Below the pieces are notes generated by a model. That model worked only from the letters and a program-made list of their open reading frames with translations. It did no database searches and was not told the origin of the DNA. Shown one piece after another: positions 5,026-6,250 of a stretch of DNA of 6,250 bases. The DNA comes from an uncultured Actinoplanes sp. (lineage in GTDB: Bacteria > Actinomycetota > Actinomycetes > Mycobacteriales > Micromonosporaceae), in NCBI GenBank assembly GCA_934667465.1, contig CAKUMG010000373.1:1-6250 (forward strand), written 5' to 3'. The position numbers and the translations under genes were made by a program. Position 1 is the stretch's first letter. Every line of letters starts with the position of its first letter.

Positions 5026-5069
5026 GCCAAGCGATTGTCTGACGCAGCAACAATATGCCAAGCAATATT
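5026..5069. promoter_or_regulatory. Candidate MarR operators between yceI and marR
   Basis: GCCAAGCGATTGT (5026-5038) and GCCAAGCAATATT (5057-5069) are direct repeats matching at 10 of 13 positions and 31 bp apart, about three DNA turns. AATAT (5052-5056) and ATATT (5065-5069) form an inverted repeat with an eight-base spacer. This AT-rich sequence stands out from its GC-rich surroundings, overlaps the -10 and spacer of yceI, and touches the marR -35. MarR binding is inferred from position and symmetry. Confidence 0.5.
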
Positions 5070-5080
5070 CCCGGAGTCAA
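5052..5080 (-). promoter_or_regulatory. yceI promoter
   Basis: On the minus strand TTGACT (complement of 5075-5080) and CATATT (complement of 5052-5057) are separated by 17 bases. This near-consensus promoter would start transcription near 5045 and give a leader of roughly 42 bases that includes the ribosome site. It overlaps the putative MarR boxes. Confidence 0.6.
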
Positions 5081-5097
5081 GGGAAAGCTGGTAGGAT
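5068..5097 (+). promoter_or_regulatory. marR promoter, probably leaderless
   Basis: TAGGAT (5092-5097) fits a -10 box, and the GTG start at 5105 follows after exactly seven bases, so the mRNA probably begins at the start codon. The -35 (TTCCCG at 5068-5073, 18-base spacer) is poor, and it overlaps the yceI promoter region. Confidence 0.45.
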
Positions 5098-5104
5098 CTT
5101 CCGT

Positions 5105-5605
5105 GTGGCAGTTGACTTCGAAGACCCCCGCTTCACCGCCTTCGGGCTGTTCGCCGAGGCCTACACGGGCCTGACCCACCGGTTCGCCGCCCAGTTCGAG
5201 CAGCACCGGCTCTCGGCGGTCGAGTTCGAGGTGCTGCTGCGCCTCGCCCGCTCGCCGCAGAACCGCCTGCGGATGACCGACCTCGCCGGCCAGACGTCGC
5301 TGTCCACCAGCGGCGTGACCCGCGTCGTCGACCGCATGGACCGCGAGGGCCTGATCGGGCGCGAGGCGTGCCCGAGCGACCGCCGCAGCTCGTATGCGGT
5401 GATCACGCCCGCCGGCCGCACGCGGCTCGAGGAGGTGCTTCCGGGCCACCTCGAGCTGATGCAGCAGTGGTTCATCGGCCAGCTCGACCCGGCCCGGCTC
5501 GAGCAGCTCATGGAGTCGCTCCGCACGATCCGCGACGCCGTGAACCCGTGCGCGACCGCGGGCAGCTCGGAAGCCGGCGCGGACCTCACGCCCTCGGGAC
5601 GCTGA
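5105..5605 (+). CDS. MarR-family transcriptional regulator
   Basis: A 166-aa protein with the MarR layout. An N-terminal dimerisation helix lies at about 8-32, and the winged helix-turn-helix at about 36-104. The latter includes L-S-A-V-E-F-E-V-L-L-R-L-A at 36-48, M-T-D-L-A at 57-61, the recognition helix S-T-S-G-V-T-R-V-V-D-R-M at 67-78, and the wing with the conserved D-R-R motif (92-94) leading to A-V-I-T-P-A-G-R. A C-terminal dimerisation helix spans about 105-145, followed by a short disordered tail. GTG at 5105 fits a leaderless transcript; a weak AGGA lies nearby at 5093-5096. Two cysteines (89 and 149) are present, but there is no evidence for redox sensing. MarR proteins usually repress themselves and a divergent neighbour until a small ligand binds. 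Here the neighbour is yceI, and the intergenic repeats are candidate operators. The inducing signal cannot be read from the sequence. Confidence 0.94.
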   Translation: MAVDFEDPRFTAFGLFAEAYTGLTHRFAAQFEQHRLSAVEFEVLLRLARSPQNRLRMTDLAGQTSLSTSGVTRVVDRMDREGLIGREACPSDRRSSYAVITPAGRTRLEEVLPGHLELMQQWFIGQLDPARLEQLMESLRTIRDAVNPCATAGSSEAGADLTPSGR

Positions 5606-5674
5606 CCTCGGACCTCGTCGTCATGCCCGAGAGTGATCACTGCAATGGCAGGGCGTGAAGATCTCCCGATGATG

Positions 5675-5689
5675 CCCGACACGGTCGGG
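5675..5689 (+). terminator. Weak hairpin downstream of marR
   Basis: CCCGAC (5675-5680) pairs with GTCGGG (5684-5689) around a three-base loop, about 70 bases after the marR stop. There is no U-tract. It could end marR transcription, but a stem this short is common in GC-rich DNA. Confidence 0.3.
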
Positions 5690-5919
5690 TGATCAACCGG
5701 CAGAACCACCGGCAGAACCACCGCCCAGCGGGGTCGAAACTCGCCTATACCCGCAAATCACCACCATGCGCGGACTAGGGTGATCTCCGCAGGTGACGCG
5801 GCGCGGCCGAGGCCGGGGCGGGACAACGGGGGAGTCATCGTCCTCGTCGCGTCCGGGCCCTGTCCCGCCGGTCACGACTTCTTCAGTGGCGACCGGCAGG
5901 ATCGGGCCTCACCGCAGTG

Positions 5920-5962
5920 GTGACGGCCGGTGTTCGTGGGGGGCACCGACACCGGCCGTCGC
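5920..5962 (-). terminator. Strong hairpin after the right-hand minus-strand gene
   Basis: GACGGCCGGTGT (5922-5933) pairs perfectly with ACACCGGCCGTC (5949-5960). A G-T wobble and one more G-C pair extend the stem at the base to 5920 and 5962. The loop is about 15 bases. It begins five bases after the stop codon at 5967-5969, the expected place for an intrinsic terminator of that gene. Confidence 0.7.
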
Positions 5963-5966
5963 ACTC

Positions 5967-6250
5967 TCACTCGAGCGCGGCTTCCTCCCGCGGCAGCAGG
6001 GTGATCTCCCCGGCCCGGCAGAGATCGGCCAGCCGCGCCAGCACCTCGGCCCGGGCAGCGCGGTCGCCGGTGGCCCGCGCCAGCCCGATCAGCGCTTCCA
6101 CCACGTCGCGAGGGTCATGACCACCCGTGTACGCCCGGACAGCCGCCGCATAATCTTCGGCCGCCCGCTTCTCCTCGCCACGGCTCAGCGCCAGCGCCCC
6201 GGCCACGATCGCCGCCGGCCCGTCCGCCGCCGGCCCGGACGCCGCCGCCC
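5967..6250 (-). CDS. C-terminal fragment of a helical, TPR-like protein (5' end outside window)
   Basis: The frame is open from the window edge to a stop at 5967-5969, giving 93 residues. A GTG at 6206 exists, but the frame continues upstream without a stop and no ribosome site precedes it, so the gene most likely begins beyond 6250. The visible part is Ala/Arg/Glu-rich and helical: A-L-S-R-G-E-E-K-R-A-A-E-D-Y-A-A-A-V-R-A-Y, then D-P-R-D-V-V-E-A-L-I-G-L-A-R-A-T-G-D. It ends with a helix A-E-V-L-A-R-L-A-D-L-C and an acidic tail. The spacing of small and aromatic residues resembles tetratricopeptide repeats, as found at the ends of large actinobacterial regulators, but this is an impression. 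Function cannot be assigned from this part. Confidence 0.65.
   Translation of the reverse strand, partial: AAASGPAADGPAAIVAGALALSRGEEKRAAEDYAAAVRAYTGGHDPRDVVEALIGLARATGDRAARAEVLARLADLCRAGEITLLPREEAALE

Larger units (their letters stand above)
5606..5966. other. Gene-free stretch between marR and the right-hand gene
   Basis: No convincing coding frame is seen in these roughly 360 bases. They contain a small hairpin after marR, a 12-bp unit (ACCGGCAGAACC) repeated at 5696-5707 and 5708-5719, a TAGGGT resembling a -10 box at 5776-5781, and the inverted pair GGCGGGACA (5817-5825) with TGTCCCGCC (5861-5869). The terminator of the right-hand gene is at the end. A small RNA is conceivable but unsupported beyond these signs. 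Confidence 0.5.

Noticed and set aside
5693..5875. 60-codon minus-strand ORF in the gap after marR
   Set aside because: It is Gly/Pro/Arg low complexity; the end encoding repeated G-G-S-A-G derives from the 12-bp DNA repeat. There is no ribosome site.
5777..6009. The 12-mer AGGGTGATCTCC occurring at 5777-5788 and 5998-6009
   Set aside because: One copy is inside the coding end of the right-hand gene and flanks differ at once, so it looks coincidental; no att-site or mobile-element signs accompany it.

Overview
The window is very GC-rich, uses several GTG starts and has strongly G/C-biased third codon positions. It carries an XRE/DUF5753 regulator overlapped by a DUF397 gene, a pair characteristic of filamentous actinobacteria. 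The best guess is a chromosomal segment of an actinomycete, possibly Micromonosporaceae (Actinoplanes-like). That placement rests on gene types and base composition, not on a marker gene. No tRNA, rRNA, CRISPR array, transposase or integrase is visible.

Layout. (1) Positions 1-1038, minus strand: an XRE/DUF5753 regulator followed by an overlapping DUF397 gene whose last residues run off the left edge. (2) 1039-1559: an unusually long, locally AT-richer intergenic region. It holds four TGCAA/TTGCA half-sites in 33 bp, a tandem 8-mer, a nested hairpin in the putative leader of the regulator gene, a perfect 16-bp palindrome and a further inverted repeat. (3) 1560-1859, plus: a 99-aa protein of unknown function, converging on (4) 1871-2716, minus: a single-pass membrane protein with one extracytoplasmic PASTA domain. 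(5) 2825-4333, plus: an eight-helix membrane protein with a roughly 220-residue Pro/Ala/Lys-rich repetitive tail, apparently expressed from a leaderless transcript. A 15-bp-stem terminator separates it from (6) 4422-5003, minus: a cytoplasmic YceI protein. (7) 5105-5605, plus: a MarR-family repressor divergent from yceI. (8) 5606-5966: no gene, some repeats and hairpins. (9) 5967-6250, minus: the C-terminal end of a helical, TPR-like protein entering from the right edge, with a strong hairpin just after its stop.

How the genes may work together. The XRE and DUF397 genes form a WhiJ/BldB-like regulatory pair. The TGCAA cluster in front of the regulator is the natural candidate for its operator, and two TTA codons in the regulator suggest bldA-type translational control. 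The yceI and marR genes form a second module with facing, overlapping promoters and AT-rich repeat boxes between them, consistent with MarR controlling yceI and itself. The PASTA and polytopic membrane genes are divergent neighbours, both at the envelope, but nothing proves that they cooperate. I see ordinary gene families with interesting regulatory DNA, and no clear evidence of an entirely new system. The strongest leads are the XRE/TTA/TGCAA module, the histone-like tail on a membrane protein, and the yceI-marR control region.
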